From Bradyrhizobium archetypum (GTDB lineage: Bacteria > Pseudomonadota > Alphaproteobacteria > Rhizobiales > Xanthobacteraceae), in NCBI RefSeq assembly GCF_013114835.1, contig NZ_JAAVLW010000008.1:1-64000 (forward strand): a DNA stretch of 64,000 bases, written 5' to 3'. This document shows, piece after piece, positions 8,451-18,267 of the stretch; within the stretch, counting starts at the first letter, position 1, and each line of letters opens with the position of its first letter. The notes under the pieces were generated by a model. That model did no database searches and had not been told where the DNA came from. It was given only the letters and a program-made list of their open reading frames with translations. The position numbers and the translations under genes were made by a program.

Positions 8451-9872
8451 ATGAGCGACGGCCCTCTCCTTTCGGAAAAGCCGGCCCCACCTTCGCCCCG
8501 TTCAGCGAAACGACGGCTGACATTCGTCACGCTCGCCGGCGTGCTGGCAATCGTCGGCGCGCTGGCTGCCGGCTATTACTTTGCCATGCGGCCAGTGAGC
8601 TTGCGGATCGCCGTCGGCCCCGCCAATAGCGACGACCTCAAGGTGATCCAGAACCTGGCGCAGGCCTTCAACAACCAGCGAAACAGCCTGGTCCGGCTGC
8701 GGCCGGTGCAGACCGATGGCGCGGTTGCCAGCGCCAACATGCTCGGCGAAGGCAAGGCCGATCTCGCCATCATCCGGGGCGACCTCGAGGTACCGAAAAA
8801 TGCGCTAGCCGTGGCGACGCTGCGCAAGAATGTGGTGGCGCTCTGGGTACTGTCGGCCGGCAAGACCAAGGGCAGGAAGGCCGCGCCAGCCATTACGAAG
8901 ATCGGCCAGCTCGCCGGACGCCGCATCGGCGTCGTCGGCCGCACCCAAGCCAATGTCAATCTGCTCAAGGTGATCCTGCGGCAATACGGCGTCGATCCGG
9001 CAAAGGTCGAGATCGTCCAGTTCCCCGCCAGCGAGGCTGCCGAGGCCATTCGTGGCCAGAAGGCGGACGCCTATCTCGCCGCCGGCCCGGTCAACAGCAA
9101 GATCACGGCCGATGCGATCGCTGCATCGGCGCGCGACGGCGGCACGCCGAAATTCCTCGCGATCGATTCAGCCGAGGCGATTGCGCAGAACCATCCCGCC
9201 TACGAGGCCGCCGAGATCCCGGCCGGGACGTTTGGCAGCGCGCCGAGCCGGCCCGAGGAAGAGGTCAAGACAATCAGCTTCGCGCATCACATCGTGGCAC
9301 GCAAAGGCATTTCCGAAGCAACCATCGCAATCTTTACGCGACAGCTATTTGCGATCCGCCAGACGCTGAAGAACGAATTTCCGCTGGCCGCCAAGATCGA
9401 GACGCCCGATACCGACAAGGACGCCACCATTCCGGTTCATCCCGGCGCCGCTGCCTTTGTCGATGGCGAGGAAAAGTCCTTCCTCGACCGTTATAGCGAC
9501 TACATCTGGTGGGCATTGATGGCGATGTCGGCAATGGGTTCCGCCGGCGCATGGTTCGCCGGCTATCTCAAGAAGGACGAGCGCAACGTCAACGTCTCGC
9601 AACGCGACCGTCTGCTCGACATGCTCACCGCCGCCCGCCAGTGCGATTCGATGGACGAACTCGACCAGATGCAGGCAGAAGCGGACGCCATTCTGCGCCA
9701 CACGCTGCAATGCTTCGAGCACGGCGCGATCGCCGAAGGCACGCTGACCGCGTTCAACATCGCGATCGAGCAGTTCCACAACGCAGTCGCCGACCGCAAG
9801 ACGCTTTTGATGAGCGTGCCGCAAACCCTGCAGCGGGCGAGCGCGCAATTCCGCGCGGCCGGCAGCGCGTGA
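8451..9872 (+). CDS. Membrane-anchored TAXI family solute receptor with cytoplasmic tail
   Basis: 473 residues from the ATG at 8451, preceded by CAGGGATTG; the frame is open to 8382 but without a better start. Unlike the secreted TAXI protein 1.2 kb away, it starts with a Pro-rich cytoplasmic segment and a transmembrane helix (about residues 23-46). The TAXI domain follows (RIAVGPANSDDLKVIQNLAQ, LGEGKADLAIIRGDLEVPKN, QLAGRRIGVVGRTQANVNLL). A second transmembrane helix at about 350-370 (YIWWALMAMSAMGSAGAWFA) leads into a charged tail of about 100 residues (DRLLDMLTAARQCDSMDELD). The predicted topology puts the sensor domain in the periplasm with both ends in the cytoplasm, more like a receptor than a free transport protein. 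No permease gene is adjacent. Confidence 0.82.
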   Translation: MSDGPLLSEKPAPPSPRSAKRRLTFVTLAGVLAIVGALAAGYYFAMRPVSLRIAVGPANSDDLKVIQNLAQAFNNQRNSLVRLRPVQTDGAVASANMLGEGKADLAIIRGDLEVPKNALAVATLRKNVVALWVLSAGKTKGRKAAPAITKIGQLAGRRIGVVGRTQANVNLLKVILRQYGVDPAKVEIVQFPASEAAEAIRGQKADAYLAAGPVNSKITADAIAASARDGGTPKFLAIDSAEAIAQNHPAYEAAEIPAGTFGSAPSRPEEEVKTISFAHHIVARKGISEATIAIFTRQLFAIRQTLKNEFPLAAKIETPDTDKDATIPVHPGAAAFVDGEEKSFLDRYSDYIWWALMAMSAMGSAGAWFAGYLKKDERNVNVSQRDRLLDMLTAARQCDSMDELDQMQAEADAILRHTLQCFEHGAIAEGTLTAFNIAIEQFHNAVADRKTLLMSVPQTLQRASAQFRAAGSA

Positions 9873-9960
9873 TCTGCCAATCCGGTAATCGAACCGTCAT
9901 CAATTCTTTCTAGGGCTGGCGGCACTATCATCGCCCGAGCCAGATCAGAAAGAGGCCAGC

Positions 9961-11535
9961 ATGACATTGAGGATTTCCCGCAGCCGACGTCCCGGAATTT
10001 CGCGGCGCCGTTTCCTCGCCACCGCCGGGGCCGGCGCCATGAGCGCCCTTGCGATACCCTATCTCAGCCGTGCCGCCGACCGGCCGGTCGTGACGTCAGG
10101 TGTGCAATCCGGCGATGTCGGTACCGACGGCGGCGTGGTCTGGGCGCGCGCCGACCGTCCTTCGCAAATGCTGGTCGACGTCGCCACGTCGGACTCTTTT
10201 GCCAACGCACGGGCGCTGCCGCCGATCGCGGCGCTGCCGGAGAGCGACTTCACCGCGAAAATGCTTTTGGAAAATCTGCCAGCCGGGCAGGAGATCTTCT
10301 ACCGGGTCCGGTTTCGCGACCTCGCACATAGCGCTATCGAAAGCGAGCCGGTGGTCGGGCGGTTCCGCACCGCGCCTGGCGACCGTCGCGACGTCAGTTT
10401 CGTCTGGGGCGGCGACGTCGCCGGACAGGGCTGGGGCATCAACCCGGATGACGGCGGCATGTTCACCTTCACCACCATGCGCAAGCATCGCCCGGATTTC
10501 CTGCTGCACTCGGGCGACGCCATCTATGCCGATGGCCCGATCAAGAGCGAGGTGACGCTTCCCGACGGCAAGGTCTGGAAGAACGTGACGATCCCCGAAA
10601 AGGCAAAGGTCGCCGAAACGCTCGACGAATTTCGCGCCGCGCACAAGTACAATTTCATGGACGAGCACCTGCGCGCGTTCAACGCCGAGGTGCCGATCTT
10701 CGTGCAGTGGGACGACCACGAGGTCGTCAACAACTGGTCGTCATCGAAACAGTTGCCTGCCGCCTACAAGGAACGCAACATTTCCCTGCTCGCCGCCCGC
10801 GCGGCGCGCGCTTTCCACGAGATGTACCCGATGCGCGAAAGCATCGCAGAACCGGGCCGGGTCTACCGCACGCTCCGCTACGGCCCGCATCTCGACGTGT
10901 TCATGCTGGACGAACGCAGCTATCGCGGGCCGAACGGTCCGAACCAGGACACGGCCTACGGGCCGGAGAGCTTCTTTCTCGGACCTACGCAACTCGCCTG
11001 GCTGAAACGGGAGCTATTGAATTCGCGCGCCACCTGGAAGGTCATCGCATCCGACATGCCGCTCGGCCTCATCGTCTATGATGATGCAATCAACAAGAAG
11101 GGATCGGAGGCCGCCGCCCAAGGCGACGGTCCGCCACGCGGCCGCGAGCTGGAGATCGCCGACCTCCTGCGCTTCATCAAGACGTCAGGCGTGGTCAATA
11201 CGGTGTGGCTGACCGCGGACGTGCATTATGCCGCCGCGCACTACTACAATCCCGACAAGGCGCAATTTCAGGAGTTCGATCCGTTCTGGGAATTCGTCTC
11301 AGGCCCCCTGCACGCCGGCACGTTTGGCCCCAACGAACTCGACAATACCTTCGGCCCGGAGGTGAAGTTCATCAAGGCGCCCGGCCTCGACAAGCAAAAC
11401 CTGCCGCCATCGGCAGGGATGCAGTTCTTCGGTCACGTCCGGATTGATGGGGCGTCCGGCCGGATGACGGTGACGCTGCGCGACCGCACCGACGTTGCGC
11501 TGTGGTCGACAACGCTGGATCCAAAGCCGGTCTAG
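9961..11535 (+). CDS. phoD: Alkaline phosphatase D (PhoD family), Tat-exported
   Basis: 524 residues. The N-terminus has a twin-arginine signal (SRRRFLATAGAGAM, residues 14-27). A PhoD N-terminal domain (SGVQSGDVGTDGGVVWARAD) is followed by the phosphoesterase domain with metal-binding motifs HSGDAIYAD, QWDDHEVVNNW and LTADVHYAAAHYY. These fit the calcium/iron-dependent PhoD enzymes that release phosphate from phosphodiesters and monoesters in the periplasm. Length is typical. I found no adjacent Pho regulator gene and did not identify a confident Pho box. The gene stands alone, convergent with the receiver-domain gene at 11558. Confidence 0.93.
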   Translation: MTLRISRSRRPGISRRRFLATAGAGAMSALAIPYLSRAADRPVVTSGVQSGDVGTDGGVVWARADRPSQMLVDVATSDSFANARALPPIAALPESDFTAKMLLENLPAGQEIFYRVRFRDLAHSAIESEPVVGRFRTAPGDRRDVSFVWGGDVAGQGWGINPDDGGMFTFTTMRKHRPDFLLHSGDAIYADGPIKSEVTLPDGKVWKNVTIPEKAKVAETLDEFRAAHKYNFMDEHLRAFNAEVPIFVQWDDHEVVNNWSSSKQLPAAYKERNISLLAARAARAFHEMYPMRESIAEPGRVYRTLRYGPHLDVFMLDERSYRGPNGPNQDTAYGPESFFLGPTQLAWLKRELLNSRATWKVIASDMPLGLIVYDDAINKKGSEAAAQGDGPPRGRELEIADLLRFIKTSGVVNTVWLTADVHYAAAHYYNPDKAQFQEFDPFWEFVSGPLHAGTFGPNELDNTFGPEVKFIKAPGLDKQNLPPSAGMQFFGHVRIDGASGRMTVTLRDRTDVALWSTTLDPKPV

Positions 11536-11557
11536 TTGGCTGGCCGCCCGCGAGCGC

Positions 11558-11938
11558 TCAGGGCCTGACGCCGGCGTTCTTCAGCAGCGCTTTAAGTGCG
11601 TCGGTCGAACAGGGCTTGGGCAGCCGCGGCTTCGTTGCGAATGCCGCCGGCAGCGTGGCGTCGGCGCCATAGCCGGTGACGAAAGCAAAGGGAATGCTGA
11701 GTGCCTCCAGCCGTTCGGCGACGGCAAAACTCTTCTCGCGGATCAGCCCGACATCGAGCAGCGCGAATTGCGGCGGCCGGTGTGCGATCAGTTCGAGTGC
11801 CTTGGCGACGTTCGCGGCGATCCGCACCGTTTTTACGCCAAAGCCGAGAATCGTGTCTTCGAAATCCAGCGCGATGATCGGGTCGTCCTCGACGACCAGG
11901 ACGTCGCTGGGCATGCCGTCATAGGAGGCGCGGTCCAT
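11558..11938 (-). CDS. Orphan single-domain response regulator (receiver)
   Basis: 126 residues, a receiver domain only. The acidic pocket is VVEDD, the phospho-acceptor Asp lies in FALLDVG, the conserved Thr in FAFVTGYG and the Lys in LPKPCS, so all switch residues appear present. There is no output domain and no histidine kinase next door; single-domain regulators act through protein contacts or phosphorelays. An internal ATG at 11914 (MPSDVLVVEDD) is an alternative start. It is divergent from the Crp/Fnr regulator gene with 163 bases between, so the two may share a control region. Confidence 0.9.
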   Translation of the reverse strand: MDRASYDGMPSDVLVVEDDPIIALDFEDTILGFGVKTVRIAANVAKALELIAHRPPQFALLDVGLIREKSFAVAERLEALSIPFAFVTGYGADATLPAAFATKPRLPKPCSTDALKALLKNAGVRP

Positions 11939-12101
11939 GTTCTCGCCAGTTCAAGGGAGATTCGGCGGCCGATGCCTCGTACAAGGCGCCCCGCCGGTCG
12001 GAACCGAAACCATCACATGTCCGTTCTATCGTCTGTTCACTTGTGCACGCATGAATGGAGCCAAACCGATTATAGTTCGAGCAGAAACAGGGACCTCCCC
12101 G

Positions 12102-12857
12102 ATGCTCACGCGACGCGATGTGACGGCCGGCGTACGGCCGTTCAATAACCTTCTGCGTCGCTTGAGTGATGCCGATTTCGGTTTGATCGAACCGCATCTC
12201 ATTCCGGCCGACGCCCAGCCGAACGACCTGCTCTATAATCCCGGCGACGACGTCGAGATCGTGCACTTTCCCTGCGGACCCAGCCTCGTTTCCTACATGG
12301 TTCCCAACGAGGACGGCCGCGATGTCGAGACCATCCTGATCGGCCGCGAAGGCGCGGTCGGCGGCATCGTCAGCCAGGGGTTTCTCCCGGCCTACACCCG
12401 CATCACCGTCAAATTCGCAGGCCCCTTCGTGCGGCTGCCGATCGGCAGGCTCGATGCTGCCAAATCAAAATCGCGTTCGCTGACCAACATCTTTGCACGC
12501 TATGCGGACTGCATGCTGGCGCAGATCTTCCAGTCCACCGCCTGCAACGCGATCCATTCGATTGAGCAACGCACGGCAAAATGGATCATTTCGGCGATGG
12601 AGCGCACCGATGGGGAGGACGTCGTGCCGCTGACGCATGAGCAACTGGCGACCCTGCTCGGCGTCGGCCGCTCCTACACCAGCCGGGTTATTCAGACTTT
12701 CAGGGCGGAAGGCACGCTGGAGACCCGGCGCGGCTCGATCCTGGTCCGTAACCGGGATGCGCTGCGGAACCGGTCCTGCCGCTGCAATGAGGCGGTAAAA
12801 GCCCATTTTGACGAGGTTTTACGTGGGGTCTACCCCGATCCCGAAAAGGGCAATTGA
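12102..12857 (+). CDS. Crp/Fnr family transcriptional regulator
   Basis: 251 residues from the ATG at 12102, preceded by CAGGGA at eight bases. The N-terminal half is a cyclic-nucleotide-binding-type beta-barrel (DLLYNPGDDVEIVHFPCGPS, GREGAVGG). The C-terminal helix-turn-helix is HEQLATLLGVGRSYTSRVIQ followed by a wing (LETRRGSILVRN). The C-terminus CRCNEAVKAHF has two close Cys. The N-terminal Fnr cluster Cys residues are not seen, so oxygen sensing by an iron-sulfur cluster is unlikely. The ligand is unknown. Upstream in-frame ATGs at 11937 and 12051 are possible but would run into the divergent promoter region. Confidence 0.88.
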   Translation: MLTRRDVTAGVRPFNNLLRRLSDADFGLIEPHLIPADAQPNDLLYNPGDDVEIVHFPCGPSLVSYMVPNEDGRDVETILIGREGAVGGIVSQGFLPAYTRITVKFAGPFVRLPIGRLDAAKSKSRSLTNIFARYADCMLAQIFQSTACNAIHSIEQRTAKWIISAMERTDGEDVVPLTHEQLATLLGVGRSYTSRVIQTFRAEGTLETRRGSILVRNRDALRNRSCRCNEAVKAHFDEVLRGVYPDPEKGN

Positions 12858-12898
12858 GCCCGCTGCCACGACCAAAATCGGCTAACCAAATGCCAAAC

Positions 12899-12922
12899 AC
12901 GCCATTGTTTTTTGGCGTTTTC
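12899..12922 (+). terminator. Candidate Rho-independent terminator after the Crp/Fnr gene
   Basis: ACGCCA / TGGCGT with a T-rich loop, followed by TTTTC. The stem is short, but its position about 40 bases after the stop and its T-tract fit termination. Confidence 0.6.
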
Positions 12923-12953
12923 TGAATATATTGCGCCGCAACGCGTAAGGTGT

Positions 12954-12983
12954 GCCCGGTCCCTTTGGCCGGGCTTCCTTTTT
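12954..12983 (+). terminator. Second terminator-like hairpin upstream of typA
   Basis: GCCCGG / CCGGGC stem with a nine-base loop, followed by TTCCTTTTT. It follows the hairpin at 12899 and lies within the leader region of typA, so it may be a back-up terminator for the regulator gene or an attenuator for typA. Confidence 0.55.
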
Positions 12984-13028
12984 GGGGCCGGGTTTGACGA
13001 CGAGAGCCCCTTCGCATTCCAGGTATTG

Positions 13029-13076
13029 AGCGCGATCCGGAAAAGTGGGTCCCGGTTTTCCGGTGAGATCGCGCTC
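13029..13076. repeat. Palindromic repeat just upstream of typA
   Basis: Nested inverted repeat: GAGCGCGATC / GATCGCGCTC outside and CGGAAAA / TTTTCCG inside. It ends about 25 bases before the typA start. Similar GGAAAA/TTTTCC cores occur in the repeats at 42470-42518 and 57338-57407. If transcribed it would fold close to the ribosome-binding site. Confidence 0.75.
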
Positions 13077-13101
13077 CCATTGCACGACCAGAAGAAGAGC
13101 C

Positions 13102-14928
<1,827 letters not shown>

Positions 14929-14930
14929 CC

Positions 14931-15019
14931 AGGCGAATAGCGAGTAGCGAATAGAGGCGTTTCCGTGCCCATCGGATTACTGTACCCTGTTCGCCATTCG
15001 CCACTCACCATTCGCGCCT
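14931..15019. repeat. Imperfect inverted repeat between typA and the amine oxidase gene
   Basis: The left arm is GCGAATAGCGAGTAGCGAAT and the right arm TTCGCCATTCGCCACTCACC, with internal tandem ATTCGC/GCGAAT units. The right arm ends directly at the start of the next gene, so the downstream start codon lies inside or at the edge of a potential hairpin. Confidence 0.65.
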
Positions 15020-15020
15020 C

Positions 15021-16280
15021 ATGACGTCCCTCCCTTCCTCCGTCGATGTCGCCATCATCGGCGCCGGCGCTGCCGGCCTTGGCGCTGCCAATGCGCTGAA
15101 AGATTCCGGCCTTTCCATCATCGTGCTGGAAGCGCGCGACCGTCTCGGCGGCCGGGCGCATACCATCATGGCGTCGCCGGACGTGACCTTCGATGTCGGC
15201 TGCGGCTGGCTGCATTCGGCGGACCGGAACTCGTTCGTCAAAATCGCCGAACAGCTTGGCTTCGAGCTCAACAAGGCCCTGCCGCCGTGGCGCGAGCGCG
15301 CCTATGGCAAGGCCTTTCCGCAGGATGATCGCGACGACTTCATCCGCGCCCTGGACGAATTTTATGATCGCGCCGCGCAGGCTGCGATGGAAGCCGAGCG
15401 AACCGGCCGCGACCACGCCGCCAGCCTCTTTCTCGAGCCCGGCAATCGCTGGAATCCGATGATCGATGCGATCTCGACCTACGTTAACGGTCGCGAGCTC
15501 GATCAGGTCTCCATTCTCGACATGGACGCCTATGAGGATACCGACATCAACTGGCGGGTCCGCCGCGGCTATGGCGCGCTCGTTGCGGCCTACGGCGCGT
15601 CATGTCCGGTTGCGCTGAATTGCGCGGTGACGCTGATCGATCATTCCGCAGCGCGCCTGCGCATCGAAACGTCGCGCGGCACACTGACAGCGGACAAGGT
15701 GATCGTCACCGTGCCGACCAACCTGCTCGCCGAGGAAACGATCCGCTTTCATCCACCGCTGCCCGCCAAGGTCGACGCCGCCCGCGGCCTGCCGCTCGGT
15801 CTCGCCGACAAGGTGACGCTGGCGCTGGACGAGGCCGAGACAATGCCCGTCGAAGGCAATTTGCGTGGCGCCACCATGCGCACGGGCATGGGCACCTATC
15901 ACATCCGTCCGTTCGGCCAACCATGCATCGAGGGCTTTTTCGGCGGACGCTTCGCGCAATCTCTGGAGGACGCCGGTGATGGCGCGCTCGCCGCCGCCAG
16001 CATCGACGAGATCGTGTCGTTTCTCGGCAACGATTTCCGCCGCAAGCTGAAGCCGCTTGCCGAATCGCGCTGGGCCCACGACCCGTTTGCGCGGGGCTCA
16101 TATTCGCACGCGCTGCCGGGACATGCCGGTGACCGCGCGGTGCTCGCTGCGCCCGTCGATGGGCGATTGTTCTTTGCCGGAGAGGCGACTTCGCCAGAGT
16201 TCTTCACGACTGCGCACGGGGCGCGGGATTCGGGAGAACGGGCGGCGGGCGAAGTGTTGGCGGCGTTGACAACGCATTGA
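15021..16280 (+). CDS. FAD-dependent amine oxidase family protein
   Basis: 419 residues. The N-terminal dinucleotide-binding motif is IIGAGAAGLGAANALK, followed by VLEARDRLGGRAHT, the typical flavin amine oxidase second motif. The C-terminal FAD-contact motif LFFAGEATSPEFFTTAHGAR is also typical. It belongs to the monoamine/polyamine oxidase superfamily; the substrate is unknown. No signal peptide is visible, so it is probably cytoplasmic. It stands alone downstream of typA, separated by an inverted repeat that leaves almost no room for a separate promoter outside the repeat, so read-through from typA is possible. A palindromic repeat lies between it and the convergent DCC gene. Confidence 0.9.
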   Translation: MTSLPSSVDVAIIGAGAAGLGAANALKDSGLSIIVLEARDRLGGRAHTIMASPDVTFDVGCGWLHSADRNSFVKIAEQLGFELNKALPPWRERAYGKAFPQDDRDDFIRALDEFYDRAAQAAMEAERTGRDHAASLFLEPGNRWNPMIDAISTYVNGRELDQVSILDMDAYEDTDINWRVRRGYGALVAAYGASCPVALNCAVTLIDHSAARLRIETSRGTLTADKVIVTVPTNLLAEETIRFHPPLPAKVDAARGLPLGLADKVTLALDEAETMPVEGNLRGATMRTGMGTYHIRPFGQPCIEGFFGGRFAQSLEDAGDGALAAASIDEIVSFLGNDFRRKLKPLAESRWAHDPFARGSYSHALPGHAGDRAVLAAPVDGRLFFAGEATSPEFFTTAHGARDSGERAAGEVLAALTTH

Positions 16281-16290
16281 GCCGCAGCAC

Positions 16291-16372
16291 CGTCATTGCG
16301 AGCGCAGCGAAGCAATCCATTTTACCGCTTGCGAAGACATGGATTGCTTCGTCGCTACGCCTCGCAATGACG
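16291..16372. repeat. Palindromic repeat, CGTCATTGCGAGCG type, between convergent genes
   Basis: The left arm CGTCATTGCGAGCGCAGCGA and right arm CGCTACGCCTCGCAATGACG form a long imperfect hairpin, with an inner AGCAATCCAT / ATGGATTGCT pair. A decayed copy occurs at about 56675-56740. Its location between convergent stops suits a bidirectional 3'-end structure. Confidence 0.8.
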
Positions 16373-16388
16373 ATGAGGGGACGCCCGT

Positions 16389-16796
16389 TTACTCCATCAC
16401 CCGCGCCCGCACATCCACGTCCGGCACGAAGCACTCCTCGTACTTCCCGAAAATTCGATACCGGTTACGCGCGACGACGCTGTAAATCGCATCGCGCAGC
16501 GGCTTCGGCACCGCGAACAGCACGCGCACCCAGCCCCATCGGGGCAACAGGCTCAGCACCGTCAGCGCCGCGTCCGATTTGAGATACGCCACGCCGCCAT
16601 ACACCACCGCATTGGTGTCGGGATCATCAGGGTCGATGCCGAACGCCTGCGCCAGTCGCGTGCCGTAGGGCGATTGGATCGCGGTGAAGCGAAATCTCCG
16701 CTCGACGTCGCGCTTGGCGACGAAGCGGACCCAGCGCGAGCAGAAGACGCAGACGCCGTCATAGAGGATCACGTCGTCGTCGGGCCATCGGCTCAT
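16389..16796 (-). CDS. DCC family thiol-disulfide oxidoreductase-like protein (DUF393)
   Basis: 135 residues from ATG 16796, preceded by AAGGGA at six bases; another ATG six bases upstream is possible. The family hallmark DGVCVFCSRWV (CxxC) lies near the N-terminus, followed by VVYGGVAYLKSDAALTVLSL and RDAIYSVVARNRYRIFGK. The DxxCxxC motif resembles thioredoxin-like active sites and gives the DCC family its name, but the role is unproven. It lies 53 bases downstream of the SDR/DoxX-like fusion on the same strand; together they may form a two-gene unit. Confidence 0.9.
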   Translation of the reverse strand: MSRWPDDDVILYDGVCVFCSRWVRFVAKRDVERRFRFTAIQSPYGTRLAQAFGIDPDDPDTNAVVYGGVAYLKSDAALTVLSLLPRWGWVRVLFAVPKPLRDAIYSVVARNRYRIFGKYEECFVPDVDVRARVME

Positions 16797-16849
16797 GCAC
16801 ATCCCTTGTTTTGATGCGTTTCCTTCGCGCGAACTGGCGCTCTGAAAGA

Positions 16850-18175
16850 CTATCTATTATCCAATGTCAGCAGCGCCACCAGCATCAGCACGATCGCAGG
16901 TCCCGTCTTCACCAGCGCTCCCAGCGGCTCGATCCAGAGGTCCGGCGTCAGGATGGCCGCGCCGACCATATAGCCGAGTGATGCAATGATACCCGCGATC
17001 AGGCCATATGCCGAGGTGCGGCGGAATGCGATTAGCACGCCGATGCTCATGTCCATCAGGCTGGTGCCGACGGTGATAGGAGCGACAAGCCATGGCGGAA
17101 AGCCGTGGCTGCGCAGGATGTCCGCCGCCGCGTCGTAGGAAATCACCAGCGCGATGAAACCTGACACCAGCCAGAACAGCACGAGGTTTGCGATGACAAG
17201 CGCCTTGATCGGGAACAGCCGGGCAAACCATATGTCCTGGATCGTCGCCGGACGTTGCCCGGCCATCTCTGCGATGGTCTTCGGCGTGATGCCGGTGGCT
17301 GCGATCCAGCCCGCGGGGCTGCCGCTGACGCCGCGGCGCAGCTCGGCGATCGCGGTGGTCCGCATCGGCGGCATCCAGCCGAACAGGTTGGCGAGATCGC
17401 CGAGCCGCGCGCCAATATCGAGCAGGAACGCCGGCATTGCGAGGCGGGGCCATTCGCCGGCGCCGAACCCGCGGCGGAATTGATCGATCACGCCGCCAAG
17501 CGTGACCGGCTCCTGCTGCATCAGGTCCCAGGTCACCCCGCCCGCCTCGCCGGGATCGCGCGCGGCGAGCCAGGCGATGGTCGCGGCAATGTCCTCCATG
17601 GCGACCGGCTGAAACGGCGCGTTCTGCTCGGCGGCCGGGAGATCGAGCGGATATGCTGCCAGTGAACGCACCATGGCACTGCCGCCATAGGCCGCCAGCG
17701 CCACGACGAAGCCTGGCCGCAGGATCGTGTACGCCACGCCGGATTCCGCGATCAGCCGCTCGGCCTCGCGCTTGGTGGTGCTGAAGGCGGTCTGGTCGGT
17801 CTCGACGGTCCCGGGGATCGAGATGTGCACCAGGCGGATCGCCTGGCGGCTCTCGCGGATCGCCTGCAACAGCCGCGCGACGAAATCGCGATGCACGGCA
17901 CCGGTATCGCTGCCCGGGCCGTCCTGCAACACGCCGAGGCAGTTGACGACGACGTCAATGCAGTGGTCGCGCAATAGCCGCGTCAGCGCGGCCGCGTCCA
18001 TCGAGATCAGCGGCAGTTCAAGATCGAGCGCGCGGCCCTTTTGAGAGGCGGACAGCTTGCGGGCGACCCCTACGACGGGAAATCCCCTGCGGCGCAGGTC
18101 GCGGGTAACGAAGCAACCGATCAGACCGGAGGCGCCGAGTACGAGGATTTTTCTGACGTCGGCGTTCAAGGGCAT
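16850..18175 (-). CDS. NAD(P)-binding atypical SDR fused to a DoxX-like membrane domain
   Basis: 441 residues in two parts. Residues 1-230 are an extended/atypical SDR-like Rossmann domain (VLGASGLIGCFVTRDLRRRG, VVVNCLGVLQDG, TKREAERLIAESGVAYTILR). After a linker, residues about 310-441 form four hydrophobic helices (ALVIANLVLFWLVSGFIALV through PAIVLMLVALLTL), matching the DoxX-like domain attached to some NAD(P)H-binding proteins. The fusion suggests a membrane-tethered redox or quinone-linked function, which is inference. Ends of the protein are well defined, with no frameshift. The downstream DUF393 gene also carries a redox-type CxxC motif, consistent with a shared thiol or redox role. 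Confidence 0.85.
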   Translation of the reverse strand: MPLNADVRKILVLGASGLIGCFVTRDLRRRGFPVVGVARKLSASQKGRALDLELPLISMDAAALTRLLRDHCIDVVVNCLGVLQDGPGSDTGAVHRDFVARLLQAIRESRQAIRLVHISIPGTVETDQTAFSTTKREAERLIAESGVAYTILRPGFVVALAAYGGSAMVRSLAAYPLDLPAAEQNAPFQPVAMEDIAATIAWLAARDPGEAGGVTWDLMQQEPVTLGGVIDQFRRGFGAGEWPRLAMPAFLLDIGARLGDLANLFGWMPPMRTTAIAELRRGVSGSPAGWIAATGITPKTIAEMAGQRPATIQDIWFARLFPIKALVIANLVLFWLVSGFIALVISYDAAADILRSHGFPPWLVAPITVGTSLMDMSIGVLIAFRRTSAYGLIAGIIASLGYMVGAAILTPDLWIEPLGALVKTGPAIVLMLVALLTLDNR

Positions 18176-18267
18176 CTAGGACGGTTGGCGATCATCGGCC
18201 AGAGAATAGCCATGACCGAGCCGAAACCGGGAATGCCGAATAGAAACCAACGGTGGAAAAGTGCGCG

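Noticed and set aside
8248..8523. 91-codon reverse frame overlapping the start of the anchored TAXI gene
   Set aside because: No ribosome-binding site or family pattern; overlaps the coding start of a well-supported gene.
16281..16388. Possible intrinsic terminator after the amine oxidase gene
   Set aside because: The hairpin is a dispersed repeat and lacks a T-run, so it is listed as a repeat.
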